Origin: Ignavibacteriales bacterium | GTDB taxonomy: Bacteria > Bacteroidota > Ignavibacteria > Ignavibacteriales > Melioribacteraceae | Reading direction: 5' to 3' | Assembly: GCA_020061355.1 (NCBI GenBank) | Contig: JAGUYK010000040.1 | Location: forward strand, 1-64,000 | Length of the DNA: 64,000 bases | Part shown: one piece after another, positions 53,761 to 63,591 of the stretch | Layout: each line of letters opens with the position of its first letter | Position numbering within the stretch: the stretch's first letter is position 1 | Notes under the pieces: generated by a model | Database searches by the model: none | What the model saw: only the letters and a program-made list of their open reading frames with translations | Told to the model about the DNA's origin: nothing | Translations under genes and position numbers: made by a program

Positions 53761-54573
53761 CATTTTTATATTCAATAAACTCATCGGGTCAATACGGTTT
53801 TTATACCATTGGACACCCCAATGTAAATGAGGCGCTGTTGATCTTCCGGTGGAACCGATTTCACCAATCTTCTGACCCTTTTTAACAACATCCCCTGTTT
53901 TTACTGTCAATTTGCTCATATGAAGATAGATGCTCGTTAAATTCTGACCATGATCAAGAAGAACAAAATTACCATTGTAATAAAAATCTTCTTCCGCAAT
54001 AATAACTACACCATCTGAAGCAGCGTAAACAGGAGTTCCCTCGCTTGCAGCAATGTCAATTCCATTATGCGGATTACCGGCAACCCCATTTAAGATTCTC
54101 TGGCTACCGAACACACTTGAAATTCTTCCTTCGCTTGGTTTTATAAATCCGGAAATAAAAAGAGCTGAATCAATTTTACCAACTTCAGAACGTGCTTCCT
54201 TCATTTTTTCCCTTTCCAGTTCAATCCTTTCAAGTTCTTCCTGTGGAGGAGTAACGTATTTGCTTGCAATCTTTAATCTTTGAATCTGGTATTTTCTTTT
54301 TGGCAGTTTTATTTTTTTTATCTCTTCTTTTCCATCGTTATAAATCACCTTCAAATTGTGTGTCCCTGTAGCATCACGATCGAACCCGAAAACAAATGTC
54401 CCGTTATTATCAACTGTAAGCCTGATGTCGTTTAGAAATATTGATTTGGCATTGTCTGCAATTCCAACCAGAACATTACCCGGTTCCGCCTTTCCGATTA
54501 TTTTTAAGCTTTGTCCATTAGTTGTAACAACAAAAAGCCAGAAAAAATTTATTGTGAGAATAGTTTTTATCAT
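53758..54573 (-). CDS. M23-family peptidoglycan endopeptidase (LytM type)
   Basis: This 271-residue exported protein has a signal peptide (1-20), an N-terminal beta-domain (about 22-100), a short coiled coil (about 108-135, QEELERIELEREKMKEARSE) and a C-terminal M23 domain. The zinc ligands are His169 and Asp173 (HNGID) and His251 of HLHWG (249-253), with His218 and His249 as catalytic residues. The complete set suggests an active D,D-endopeptidase acting on peptidoglycan. It is a single gene, convergent with the M14 peptidase and 45 bp downstream of the TPR/barrel gene. Confidence 0.92.
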   Translation of the reverse strand: MIKTILTINFFWLFVVTTNGQSLKIIGKAEPGNVLVGIADNAKSIFLNDIRLTVDNNGTFVFGFDRDATGTHNLKVIYNDGKEEIKKIKLPKRKYQIQRLKIASKYVTPPQEELERIELEREKMKEARSEVGKIDSALFISGFIKPSEGRISSVFGSQRILNGVAGNPHNGIDIAASEGTPVYAASDGVVIIAEEDFYYNGNFVLLDHGQNLTSIYLHMSKLTVKTGDVVKKGQKIGEIGSTGRSTAPHLHWGVQWYKNRIDPMSLLNIKM

Positions 54574-54618
54574 TCTAATATTTTTCCAGAATTAAGAAAA
54601 GAATTTTTTAATATCATA

Positions 54619-57519
54619 TTAATAGAAAGTCCAGTAAATAGAAAAAACGGCGGAGAAACTTCGGTAACTGGATTCTTCTCGCGAAGTACTTGAAGCACTT
54701 ATTTGACCAGAGAGTAAGAGATTGTTTGACATCTGGTGTTTAACATCAAGATAAGCACCAAGAACTAATATTTTGGTGTGAAGTGTAATTCCAATTTTAC
54801 CGCCAAGTGTTACACTAAGATCTTTCCTTCGCTCAAGCTCATTATCAATCCAGATACAGTGGGATTCGAAATTATTGGGAGAGTAGTACAAACTGGATTT
54901 AAATTTATAATTAGTGTAATTGTATTCATATCCAATGGCTAAATCTTTGTAAAAATACTTACCGAGCCGCAAGTTTAAATCATTCCCTTCATTGTTATTG
55001 CCAACAATTACGTATTGAAAGTAGCCGGAGACTTTCACTCCGTTCCTGTGTCTGTAAGAGCCGTCAAGACGGAAAAGTTTTGCTTCATCCCGGTTATCAA
55101 TTAAATATGGTGAATAAAGGATTAGAACCGCATCGGATGCCTGGTATGTTAAGGATAGGGAAATTGTATCTTTTCTTTCAAAACGAATGAATGCATCTTT
55201 CTCATCCCTGAAAATGTTTCCGCGTGCACTGCTTTGACCCAATCCAAATCCCATAATTAAATCACGGGCCAGATTAAGTGTTCCATGCACTTTAAATGTA
55301 TTGAAACTGATATTACCCGAATAATTATAAGTACTAATAATATCCGGATCCAGAATATTTTCCGTGGCTTTCAATCTTGTTCGTATAAATGAAACCCCTA
55401 AGGTAAAATAATTAGTTATTCCTGCATTAAGCCTTGAACCGGCGGTAAATAGATTGAAGCCGGCATTATCCGAAAAAAATTGAGCTGTTGGCGCAGCGGC
55501 AAGAAAACTTGGCAAGTTTTCAAAAATTGCTCTTAGACCTGTTACCGGCAGAAAACCTTTTCTTAGTTCTACTAATCTTACCTGTGTTGAATCAAGTTCC
55601 CAGTCGTCAAGAAGCATATTATAGATTGCTCTTGCCGAATCATGGATTGCAGCTCTTGCATAGGAATCGCCTAAGTATAATTGAGCTTCAAAATCGGTTG
55701 AGTCTTCTTTCGCCAGGGCTTTGAATTCTCTTATTGATGCTAAAGTGTCTTCTATTGCATAGTAAACTTTAGCTCGCTGCATAGCAGCATCATAATTATA
55801 TCCCTGTGCAAGAACTTCGTTGTAAGTACCTATTGCCTGTTCGTATTCTTTTGCGCAGAATAAAACATCTCCATATTCTTTAAGAATTAGCACATTTGGT
55901 TCAGCTTTTGCAAGATAATCTTCGTAGTAAAGAAGCGCATCAGGGCAATCTTCATCTAAAACCCGCCTTCGTCCATCTTCAAGAATGGCATATAGTTTTT
56001 CTTCCTCAGCCCTTAGTCGCTGCCAATCAATATCAGATTGAAGTTTTATTACATCGTCATTTATGGGATCAATTTCCTTAGCCTTATCTGCGTAACTCTG
56101 GGCACCCACATAATCTCTTTCCAGTAATTTTAGAGAACTTATTGAAATTAATGCAGAGAGATCGTTTGGTCGTTTTCTTAAAACATTTTCTAAGTATTGG
56201 CGTGCAAGACTGGTGTCCCGGTTAATCCAGACTGAAACCTGAGCGCGAAAGAGTTGATAATCCAGATTGTTTGGAAAATCTACAATAAGACTATCACTAA
56301 TTGCAATTGATTTATCGAACTCACGATTCCAAGCTGCCATTTTAGAATAACGAGCTCGCAATTGCTCATCACGTTCTTCGGGGAAACTTTCAAAATATTT
56401 ATCCAGAACCACCATTGCGCTATCGTATTCTTGAAGATATTCGTAATATTCAGCGACTAATCTAACCGCAGCCTTATCAGTGGGATTTATTTGAAGAGTA
56501 ACCTTTGCACTATCTAATCTTTCACGATAGGTTTTGGCTCTGAACTCTGTAACATAGGTCCATTTTTCCTGATATCGCAGGTCTTCAGCTTTAGTAATTC
56601 CAATAATTTGAAGCTGCTGGTAAGCCTCTTCGATTCTATCGTTTGCGATCAGTTCTTCTACTAATTTTAGCCTTGTTTCAATATCTGCGGGGTTTCGTCT
56701 TAGTAATCTGTAATATCGATCAATCGGAAATTCTCGTTCGAATGCACGCGGACTTTGCTGCTGTACGTATGCCTGATTGGTGACAAGGTCGAGTCCATCC
56801 ATTGCTTCTTTGAAGAAGGGCTTTATACTCAGAGCTGTTTCAAATGCTTTCTTCGCAATTGCATACTTACTTAACCACATTGTAAAATATCCATACCGGC
56901 TCCATAAGCGCCAGTCGTCCGGATACCGTTCTACATATTTTTTTAGAATTCTTTCTCCCTTTACAATGCTTCCGGTATGAGAAAGAATTTCTGTGTAGCG
57001 GATAATTTCATCAGGAACAGCATTATCATCGCGGGCAAGATACTCATCGTACCATAATTCGGCTTTCTCCCAGATCTCCATCCACATGTATGACTTACCA
57101 ATTTCCAGATAGTTGAATGGATTGCTCGGGTTGATAGCGATCTCTCTTAAATGTCCTTCAATTCTTTTTTCGAGAATTGGATACCATATTGAAATCAAGC
57201 GGGCAAGGTTCTGTTCATACTCGGATCGTTTTCTTGCATCTCTTGTTTCAAGCGCAATTGCTCTTCTAAAATCCAAACGTCCATTAAAATACTGCTGACG
57301 ATTTTCAAAACAGATACCTCTTAAATTATATCCTTCGGGATTTTGCGGATTTGCAGAAATGTATTTATTCAACTGATCGATAGCGTCACCGTATCTGCCG
57401 GATTCCATATGAGAAAGAGCGGTTTTCTTTAAGGTCTCGGGATCAATTCTCTGAGCTTGAGCCCATAGAGAAGCAGCGGCTAATAAGAGAAGAATTAATG
57501 TAGTAAGCCTTCGGTTCAT
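54619..57519 (-). CDS. TPR protein with C-terminal YaiO-like outer-membrane barrel
   Basis: This 966-residue outer-membrane protein has a signal peptide (1-22), a long array of TPR repeats (about 27-640, for example MESGRYGDAIDQLNKYISAN and KEYEQAIGTYNEVLAQGYNY) and a C-terminal beta-barrel (about 700-966, ending FSIYWTFY). TPR-plus-barrel proteins of the YaiO or PgaA/PelB kind guide exopolysaccharide across the outer membrane. It lies downstream of the MBOAT acyltransferase on the same strand, so a role in export of an acylated surface polymer is reasonable. The barrel family is less certain than the TPR part. Confidence 0.8.
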   Translation of the reverse strand: MNRRLTTLILLLLAAASLWAQAQRIDPETLKKTALSHMESGRYGDAIDQLNKYISANPQNPEGYNLRGICFENRQQYFNGRLDFRRAIALETRDARKRSEYEQNLARLISIWYPILEKRIEGHLREIAINPSNPFNYLEIGKSYMWMEIWEKAELWYDEYLARDDNAVPDEIIRYTEILSHTGSIVKGERILKKYVERYPDDWRLWSRYGYFTMWLSKYAIAKKAFETALSIKPFFKEAMDGLDLVTNQAYVQQQSPRAFEREFPIDRYYRLLRRNPADIETRLKLVEELIANDRIEEAYQQLQIIGITKAEDLRYQEKWTYVTEFRAKTYRERLDSAKVTLQINPTDKAAVRLVAEYYEYLQEYDSAMVVLDKYFESFPEERDEQLRARYSKMAAWNREFDKSIAISDSLIVDFPNNLDYQLFRAQVSVWINRDTSLARQYLENVLRKRPNDLSALISISSLKLLERDYVGAQSYADKAKEIDPINDDVIKLQSDIDWQRLRAEEEKLYAILEDGRRRVLDEDCPDALLYYEDYLAKAEPNVLILKEYGDVLFCAKEYEQAIGTYNEVLAQGYNYDAAMQRAKVYYAIEDTLASIREFKALAKEDSTDFEAQLYLGDSYARAAIHDSARAIYNMLLDDWELDSTQVRLVELRKGFLPVTGLRAIFENLPSFLAAAPTAQFFSDNAGFNLFTAGSRLNAGITNYFTLGVSFIRTRLKATENILDPDIISTYNYSGNISFNTFKVHGTLNLARDLIMGFGLGQSSARGNIFRDEKDAFIRFERKDTISLSLTYQASDAVLILYSPYLIDNRDEAKLFRLDGSYRHRNGVKVSGYFQYVIVGNNNEGNDLNLRLGKYFYKDLAIGYEYNYTNYKFKSSLYYSPNNFESHCIWIDNELERRKDLSVTLGGKIGITLHTKILVLGAYLDVKHQMSNNLLLSGQISASSTSREESSYRSFSAVFSIYWTFY

Positions 57520-57667
57520 TAAAAGTTTCGTTTTTCCCTATTATCAAAACAAAGTTATTAAAATTCGCCCAAATATTATACTTAAAAGTGTGCCACATAA
57601 ATAATATAAAAAACGCACTAATGCGAAGGTTTTTGACTTAATGCTGTCTCAAAAATAAAATTGTGAC

Positions 57668-59161
57668 TTAGAATTGGAAATAAATAAAGGGCTGAATATC
57701 TGCCGATTTGAATTGTGCTGCAATCCAGATAACGATTACAAGCAGAATCACTTTACCAATAAACGGTAAAGCTGTAACAATTTTTATTGCCCACTTTTCT
57801 AATTTGTCGGGCAGGAAGTGGAAAAGATAGCCAATCAGAAGCAGACCGAAAATTATAGGCATCTTATCAATGAATTGTAAGAATACCTCGCCATGGAAAA
57901 AATTGAAGATCTGGTCGAGCATATCAACAAAAGCCTGTAAATGAGGAGTCTTGAATATCATAAAAGTTATTGCCAGCAGATGAAATGTTACAAAGACCTG
58001 AATGAACTTATGAAGTTTAGTGTTATGGATTTTCAGAGCTTTCCAGAATTTAGTTCTTGGCTTTTGAGTTAACATTGAGAATGACATCATAAAACCATGT
58101 AAAGCTCCCCAGAGTATAAAATTCCATGCGGCGCCATGCCATAATCCGCAGAGAAGAAATGTTATAAACACAGAGATCATGTTTGTAAGAAACCGTAAAT
58201 GTCTTAGTTTCATCTGAATCGGTTTGAAGAGATAATCCCTTAGCCATCTTGAAAGTGATATATGCCATCTTCGCCAGAATTCTGCAATGCTTGTGGCTTT
58301 ATAGGGGTAATTGAAGTTATCCATCAATTTGAAACCGAAGAGTAGTGAGACTCCAATTGCAAGATCTGTATAACCGGAGAAGTCGCAGTAGATCTGAAGA
58401 ACATAACCATAGATTGCAAGAAGATTTTCCACTCCCGTAAATCTCAAAGGGAAATCAAAGATTCGATCAATAAAATTGATGCTTATATAATCGGCAATTA
58501 CTACTTTCTTAAATAAACCGAGACAGATTAGAAATATTGCGCGTCCAAGATCTTCTTTAGAAACGAATGGTTCTTTCTCTATTTGTGGTAAAAAGTCCGA
58601 AGCGCGGTCAATAGGTCCGGCAAGAGTATTTGGGAAAAATGATACATAAAGAACAAAATTGCGAAGACTGTTCGTTGGCTTTAATGTGTTGAAATAGACA
58701 TCAAACACATAATTCAGGGATTTGAAAGTGTAGAATGAAATTCCAATTGGTAAAAAGATGTCGAGCGGACTGAAATCTTTTTGAACAATATCGCTGAAAA
58801 CCTGCAGAATGAAATTGGTGTATTTGAAATAAGCGAGGATGCTTAGATTAATGATTACAGCTAAAACCAAATGGAGACGTTTAACAGAAAAATTTTCAGT
58901 AGCGGCAATCCATTTTGCAAAGAGAAAATTTACAATTGCCGATACCAGAAGAATGGAAGCATAATAACCGGCAGATTTATAATAGAAGTAAAAAGAAAAC
59001 AGGATCAGAAACCCGATGCGTAATGATTTCTGCTTTAACAAGAAATTGAAGATAAGAAGAAAGAAGAAAAAGATGATTAAAAATAATCCGGTAGTAAAGA
59101 TTAACGGATCATTTGGGCTAAATGATAATACTTCTGTAATTTTCTGAAGATCAATATTCAA
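57668..59161 (-). CDS. MBOAT membrane O-acyltransferase (AlgI/DltB-like)
   Basis: This 497-residue polytopic inner-membrane acyltransferase has the conserved AGPIDRASDFLP (181-192), EFWRRWHISLSRWLRDYLF (with His300) and CGLWHGAAWNF (338-348, invariant His342). AlgI and DltB proteins move acyl groups across the membrane onto polymers outside. Here the operon also encodes an acyl-AMP ligase, an acyl carrier protein and two SGNH hydrolases. The acyl donor is therefore probably acyl-ACP, in a scheme parallel to DltA-DltC-DltB-DltD. The target polymer is unknown. Confidence 0.92.
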   Translation of the reverse strand: MNIDLQKITEVLSFSPNDPLIFTTGLFLIIFFFFLLIFNFLLKQKSLRIGFLILFSFYFYYKSAGYYASILLVSAIVNFLFAKWIAATENFSVKRLHLVLAVIINLSILAYFKYTNFILQVFSDIVQKDFSPLDIFLPIGISFYTFKSLNYVFDVYFNTLKPTNSLRNFVLYVSFFPNTLAGPIDRASDFLPQIEKEPFVSKEDLGRAIFLICLGLFKKVVIADYISINFIDRIFDFPLRFTGVENLLAIYGYVLQIYCDFSGYTDLAIGVSLLFGFKLMDNFNYPYKATSIAEFWRRWHISLSRWLRDYLFKPIQMKLRHLRFLTNMISVFITFLLCGLWHGAAWNFILWGALHGFMMSFSMLTQKPRTKFWKALKIHNTKLHKFIQVFVTFHLLAITFMIFKTPHLQAFVDMLDQIFNFFHGEVFLQFIDKMPIIFGLLLIGYLFHFLPDKLEKWAIKIVTALPFIGKVILLVIVIWIAAQFKSADIQPFIYFQF

Positions 59162-59267
59162 TATTTAGATCACAAATTATTAGTTAATAGAAGTATAACC
59201 CGCCTAATCTGACAGGTGTTAATGATTTTTTATAGCAAATTAAAAAAAATCATTATGGTTTCATAAA

Positions 59268-59501
59268 CTATGCATTCAGTTTAGAATCAAGCATCTTTTG
59301 TAAATCGCCAACGCATTTTAGGCGAAGAAGCTCATAGCTTTTGAATTTCACATTAAATTTTTCTTCAACCGCTAGTATTATATTAATGTGATTAAGTGAA
59401 TCCCATCCGGGTACTTCCGGTGCTGTGGTCTCGTCTTTAAGATCAAAGTCGTCGAGATTAAGCTGCTTTAGAATTACTTCTTTTAGTTCTTTTGATATCA
59501 T
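59268..59501 (-). CDS. Acyl carrier protein
   Basis: This 77-residue carrier protein has the phosphopantetheine site GWDSLNHI (Ser35) and the typical EEKFNVKFKSYELLRLKCVGDL helix region. Its start overlaps the stop of the acyl-AMP ligase gene by one base (TAATG), so the two are translationally coupled. It is much more likely a dedicated carrier for the ligase than the housekeeping fatty-acid ACP, which would be next to fab genes. Confidence 0.92.
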   Translation of the reverse strand: MISKELKEVILKQLNLDDFDLKDETTAPEVPGWDSLNHINIILAVEEKFNVKFKSYELLRLKCVGDLQKMLDSKLNA

Positions 59502-61234
59502 TATCTGCTCCAGACTTGTTGATCGATTAAGCCTACTAATCTTTCTTTATTTGCTTTTCTACTAGGTTTACCGGATGAACTTTTAATAAGCCAGCGAGGT
59601 GGAACAAGGTAAACCTTATGAATGATAATGTCTATACTCATACCGGCTTTAAGCATTGCCATCCTCACTTTATTCTTTTCTTCATCGGTTGTTGTATTTG
59701 TTTCTGCTACAACAGTAACGAACTCCGTACCCATGTTTGCATCTTCTTCGCCAAAAGCAATTGTTCTGCCGGGTATTAATCCTTCAACACCGTTCATTAC
59801 GTCTTCTATATCTTCTGGATAAATATTTTTTCCGGCAACTATTATTATATCTTTTTTTCTGCCGATAATATAATACTCGCCCTCCCACCTGAATCCATAA
59901 TCTCCGCTGTAGTACCATCCGTTTTCAAATACTTCGGCAGTTTTTTCTGGGTAGTTTCTATAACCGTCGAACATTGAAACGGAAGTTATTGCCACTTCGC
60001 CTACAAGACCGTCAGAAATCTCCTGTCGGTTCTCGTCAACAATTTTCATCTGGCATCCGCCAATTGGTCGACCTGAGGAGACACAAACACGAATAACTGA
60101 ATTGCTGTCAGCAAATTTCATAAAGCCGCGTGAAAGCTCATTTCTATCAACAACAACCTCCGGTATTTTTATTCCGGGAGTTGTTAAAGTTGCGCATAGT
60201 GTTACTTCTGCAGCACCGTATAAACAACCAAGTGCAAGTGGATTTAAACCGTATTTCTGATATCTCTCCAGAAATTTTTCGTGACTGTCATGTCTGATTG
60301 GTTCACCAGCATTAACAGTCATTTTTAAGCTTGAAAGATCAACTCCTTCCAATTCTTCCTCATTCACTTTATCAGCTAAAACATTATATGCAAAGTTTGG
60401 TGCAAATGTAATCGTCGCCTTCTCTTTAGAAGTTACTTCCGGTAGAAGAACAGGTGCAAGGACCCATTCAAAAGGATCGATTTGAACTAATGGAACTCCA
60501 TAGGCAAGCGGGACATGAAATGCTGCGATTAATCCGAAATCATGGTAGAGAGGAAGCCAGCTTATCATTTTATCCTTTTCAGTAAGCTTCAGTGCGTTGC
60601 CAATATTCTTAACATGATTGATAATTGCTCGGTGTGATAGTACTACAGGTTTCTGCAATCCGGTCGTACCGGAAGAGTGTTGTAGTAAAACCGGATCGGC
60701 TTCTTTAACCTGGGAAGCAATTTCTTCAATTTCATTATCCAGAGCTGATTCAATATTATCGTTTAAATCCCATTCGAGCGGAAAGAAAACGGCTTTAATA
60801 GTACTTCCCGGTTTTTCAATTAATGGTTTGATGAGTGGCTCAAGTTCCCGCTCAGTTAAAATATAATCGAGACCTGATCTCTGAGCCATTCCTTCAACTC
60901 CCTGGCGAAATTTATCCGGATGTAGTCTTGGATTAGGATAAGCTAATACTGCAGGAAGAGCAGCAGTTCTGGAGATACCGAGATAGAGCGGGTAGAATTT
61001 TGGATTATGTCTTATTACAGTTGCACAAATCTCTCCGGGCTTAATTCCTAATTTTCTTAACTTACCAGAGAATTTTTTAGATGTATCAATTAGATTTTTA
61101 AAAGTCCAGCGAAACGGTTCCTCTCTGGCTACCCAGTGAATAATCGCTTCACGCTCAGGGTATTTCTCCGAGTTTAATTTCCATCGTTTCCAGAGAGTTG
61201 GTGCTTCTTCAATTTTGAAGTTTAAGTCGCTCAT
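59501..61234 (-). CDS. Fatty acyl-AMP ligase (FAAL-type adenylating enzyme)
   Basis: This 577-residue adenylate-forming enzyme has LLQHSSGTTGLQKP (183-196, ATP-binding P-loop), SWLPLYHDFGLI (225-236), NAGEPIRHDSHEKF, CLYGAAEVTL and the C-terminal YIIGRKKDIIIVAGKNIYPED. WLPLYHD and the NAGEPIR block are typical of fatty acyl-AMP ligases, which load acyl groups onto carrier proteins rather than CoA. The coupled acyl carrier gene supports that reading. It would activate the acyl group transferred by the downstream MBOAT protein. A plain acyl-CoA synthetase is the main alternative. Confidence 0.88.
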   Translation of the reverse strand: MSDLNFKIEEAPTLWKRWKLNSEKYPEREAIIHWVAREEPFRWTFKNLIDTSKKFSGKLRKLGIKPGEICATVIRHNPKFYPLYLGISRTAALPAVLAYPNPRLHPDKFRQGVEGMAQRSGLDYILTERELEPLIKPLIEKPGSTIKAVFFPLEWDLNDNIESALDNEIEEIASQVKEADPVLLQHSSGTTGLQKPVVLSHRAIINHVKNIGNALKLTEKDKMISWLPLYHDFGLIAAFHVPLAYGVPLVQIDPFEWVLAPVLLPEVTSKEKATITFAPNFAYNVLADKVNEEELEGVDLSSLKMTVNAGEPIRHDSHEKFLERYQKYGLNPLALGCLYGAAEVTLCATLTTPGIKIPEVVVDRNELSRGFMKFADSNSVIRVCVSSGRPIGGCQMKIVDENRQEISDGLVGEVAITSVSMFDGYRNYPEKTAEVFENGWYYSGDYGFRWEGEYYIIGRKKDIIIVAGKNIYPEDIEDVMNGVEGLIPGRTIAFGEEDANMGTEFVTVVAETNTTTDEEKNKVRMAMLKAGMSIDIIIHKVYLVPPRWLIKSSSGKPSRKANKERLVGLIDQQVWSR

Positions 61235-61265
61235 TTAACATCCGTAAAAAATTTAATTACAGTTC

Positions 61266-62666
61266 TTATTTGTATTCGCTCATTAATGATTCTACAAACA
61301 GCTGTGCAATTTTTGCAGCACCCTGGTCATTGAAATGGATATAATCTTTAAAAGCCAGTGGGGGATTTGCATTAACCCATTTAGGCATTGAGTTCTCACC
61401 CCCCATTGCATCAAACATACTCCAGAGAGCAACATCTGCCTGTCGTGCAATATTCTTTTGTGTTTCCAATAATTTAAATATTGTGGGATCAGTAATAAAA
61501 TTATTTCCTTTTCTGGTTGATCGATCATGAACACTGATCATAACAATACTGGTTTTTGGAAATGCCTGCTTAATCTGATTAATAACCTTTTGCATTTCGC
61601 GTTCATACCATGAATAATCTGTTCCAGCTTTTCCGGAAATATTCAAGCCGAATTCAAGTAAAATAAGTTTGTAATCGAGATATTTTGCAAAGTCCTTAAA
61701 TGTTGAGGGTGATATCTGTCCAATATCAACTCCCGAGTTTCCTCTCAGCGGAAGATTGTCAATGTATAATCCAGTTTCATTCTCTAACGTTACGCCGTAG
61801 AAGTATGCCTGGTCGGCAAGTGGAAATTCAATTCTAATTGATTTTGCTTTGGATTGTGGTTTTAAGATTAACTCTTGAATTCCGTTTCCTGTTTTTAAAG
61901 AAGCCGATTGCTTCGCTCCGCCATCAAACGAAAAGTTGATTTGAGAGTTCTTTGCATTCGAATAATATAGTTTTACTACGCTGAAATCTTTTAACGATCT
62001 TCGCGCTCTGGTAGTTTCATACTGAATCCATGAATTTCCCTTAGGTACAGCTACCTCTCCGCTGATTCCAAAAGGAAGACTTTTGGGATTATTCGTATAG
62101 ACTGCAGCACTTTCCCAGTTATCGGAGAATGTATGCTTTGTGGTCATTCTAAAAGTAATATCCTGAGAAATGATGCTAAGCCAGCCGACTCCATTACCGC
62201 CAAATCTTTTCTGAAGGTCGTCGCGAATATTAGAAGTAATTAAATCTCCTTCAATTGCTGAGTCACCGTAATGAGCTATCCGGACAGTTTTTGTTTTTGA
62301 ATTTTTCAGTGCATCAAAAAAATAAGAAAGCTGTTTGGTGTTTCCGAATAATTGAGTTTTTACACCCTGAAAAGGAGGAAGATTGCTATTATTCTCTCCT
62401 GAAATAAAATTCATCATTGCGGCAATTGTATTTGAAAAACCGAACTCTGCAAATGTTATACTTGGTCTGTTTAATTGACGGTTGAATGAATTGTCATTTA
62501 TAGACTCGCTGTTCTCGTCGGATTTAATATCTGAGAATATATCAACCGGCATTATACTAAGTCCTGCAATTTCAAATTCGGGTTTGAAAAATGAGATTGC
62601 ATAAAGACTAATTATTACCAATGACAAAAGCATTAAAGATTGTCGTATTTTATTTTCAGAGTTCAT
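61266..62666 (-). CDS. Membrane-anchored SGNH hydrolase/acyltransferase partner
   Basis: This 466-residue protein has an N-terminal membrane anchor (about 9-27) and a C-terminal SGNH domain. Block I is AHYGDSAIEG (Ser136 in GDS), an Asn-containing block is EFGLNISG, and the catalytic Asp-His pair is DYIHF (Asp441, His444). An insert of about 170 residues between block I and the rest (about 165-310) looks like a carbohydrate-binding beta-sandwich (FSFDGGAKQSASL, LPLRGNSG). The layout recalls the AlgX/DltD-type partners of MBOAT proteins, which deliver acyl groups outside the membrane. Confidence 0.85.
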   Translation of the reverse strand: MNSENKIRQSLMLLSLVIISLYAISFFKPEFEIAGLSIMPVDIFSDIKSDENSESINDNSFNRQLNRPSITFAEFGFSNTIAAMMNFISGENNSNLPPFQGVKTQLFGNTKQLSYFFDALKNSKTKTVRIAHYGDSAIEGDLITSNIRDDLQKRFGGNGVGWLSIISQDITFRMTTKHTFSDNWESAAVYTNNPKSLPFGISGEVAVPKGNSWIQYETTRARRSLKDFSVVKLYYSNAKNSQINFSFDGGAKQSASLKTGNGIQELILKPQSKAKSIRIEFPLADQAYFYGVTLENETGLYIDNLPLRGNSGVDIGQISPSTFKDFAKYLDYKLILLEFGLNISGKAGTDYSWYEREMQKVINQIKQAFPKTSIVMISVHDRSTRKGNNFITDPTIFKLLETQKNIARQADVALWSMFDAMGGENSMPKWVNANPPLAFKDYIHFNDQGAAKIAQLFVESLMSEYK

Positions 62667-62697
62667 TTTGGACCTTTTATTGAATTAACTGTAAAAA

Positions 62698-63408
62698 TTA
62701 TAAATTATATTTTTTCAGAACGATTTCAACTTCCTTTACCCAGATGCTGTAGCCGGCTGAATTTAAGTGAACACCATCCCAGGTTAATTCCGGTCGCAGG
62801 AAATTGTCTTTTGTTGACATCTTTGAATTAAGGTCAATATAATCGATATTATTTCTTTTTGCATAATCTGATAAAAGTTTGTTCAGCTTATCAACTTCCT
62901 TATTTCTTCCGGCGTTAGTTTCGGGAGTGCCTCCCCAGTTTTTACCCCATTCTTTCCCTGCATAAATTGTCGATTGAATTACCGGAATAATATTTTTTGC
63001 TTTCAGCAAGCTGATTACCCTTAAAAAATCAGTGTAAATTTCATCAACCGGCGTCCAGTTATAAACATCGTTCAATCCGCCAAGTATAAAAACAATTTTC
63101 GGTTTGAGCTGGATTGTGGAATTTATTCTTGCATAATACCCCCGAAGAACATCACTTGGAATTCCTCTTCCAACAACATTTGGCCTTCCTAACAACTCAT
63201 TCCAGCTCGCACCCGCAGTTAATGAGTTACCAAACATAATTATGTCCGCTTGGGTCGTCTTATATAAATTAAATAAATCGTTCTGTAAGCTATAAGCGGG
63301 ATTGGTTTTATATCTTAAAGTGTCTTTTGCTTGTTGTGCTGAGGAGTTATTGCTCATCGCAAACAAAAGAATTAGTACTAATAATTGATAATACAAGTTT
63401 CTTACCAT
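62698..63408 (-). CDS. Exported SGNH/GDSL hydrolase
   Basis: This 236-residue secreted hydrolase has a signal peptide (1-24, ending NSSAQ). Block I reads MFGNSLTAGASW, with Asn61 where the usual motif has Asp (GDS to GNS) before Ser62. GLNDVYN contains the block III Asn113, and WDGVHLN the catalytic Asp211 and His214. The family covers platelet-activating-factor acetylhydrolase-like and polysaccharide esterases. First gene of the acylation operon, it may transfer or remove acyl groups on the same polymer. Confidence 0.85.
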   Translation of the reverse strand: MVRNLYYQLLVLILLFAMSNNSSAQQAKDTLRYKTNPAYSLQNDLFNLYKTTQADIIMFGNSLTAGASWNELLGRPNVVGRGIPSDVLRGYYARINSTIQLKPKIVFILGGLNDVYNWTPVDEIYTDFLRVISLLKAKNIIPVIQSTIYAGKEWGKNWGGTPETNAGRNKEVDKLNKLLSDYAKRNNIDYIDLNSKMSTKDNFLRPELTWDGVHLNSAGYSIWVKEVEIVLKKYNL

Positions 63409-63438
63409 GAGATAAATTCTTTCTTTTTTAAAATTTTT

Positions 63439-63454
63439 ATGCGATTAGTCGCAT
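63439..63454. promoter_or_regulatory. Inverted repeat upstream of the acylation operon
   Basis: ATGCGA-TTAG-TCGCAT is a perfect 6-bp inverted repeat, 31-46 bp upstream of the SGNH start. On the minus strand it follows a promoter-like TTG-N18-TTATTTTG, so it could be an operator or a 5'-leader hairpin. No other element was seen in the 183-bp gap. Confidence 0.4.
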
Positions 63455-63591
63455 GCAAAATAAGTTTATTCATTAAAAAATCAAAAGGGATAATAGTTTC
63501 AAAATTGAAGTGAGGGGAAACACACTTTTAATGTAAACCTCATTTAAGAGAGGATATTATCATATATGGAAGGATATCCGAAATAAAAAGA

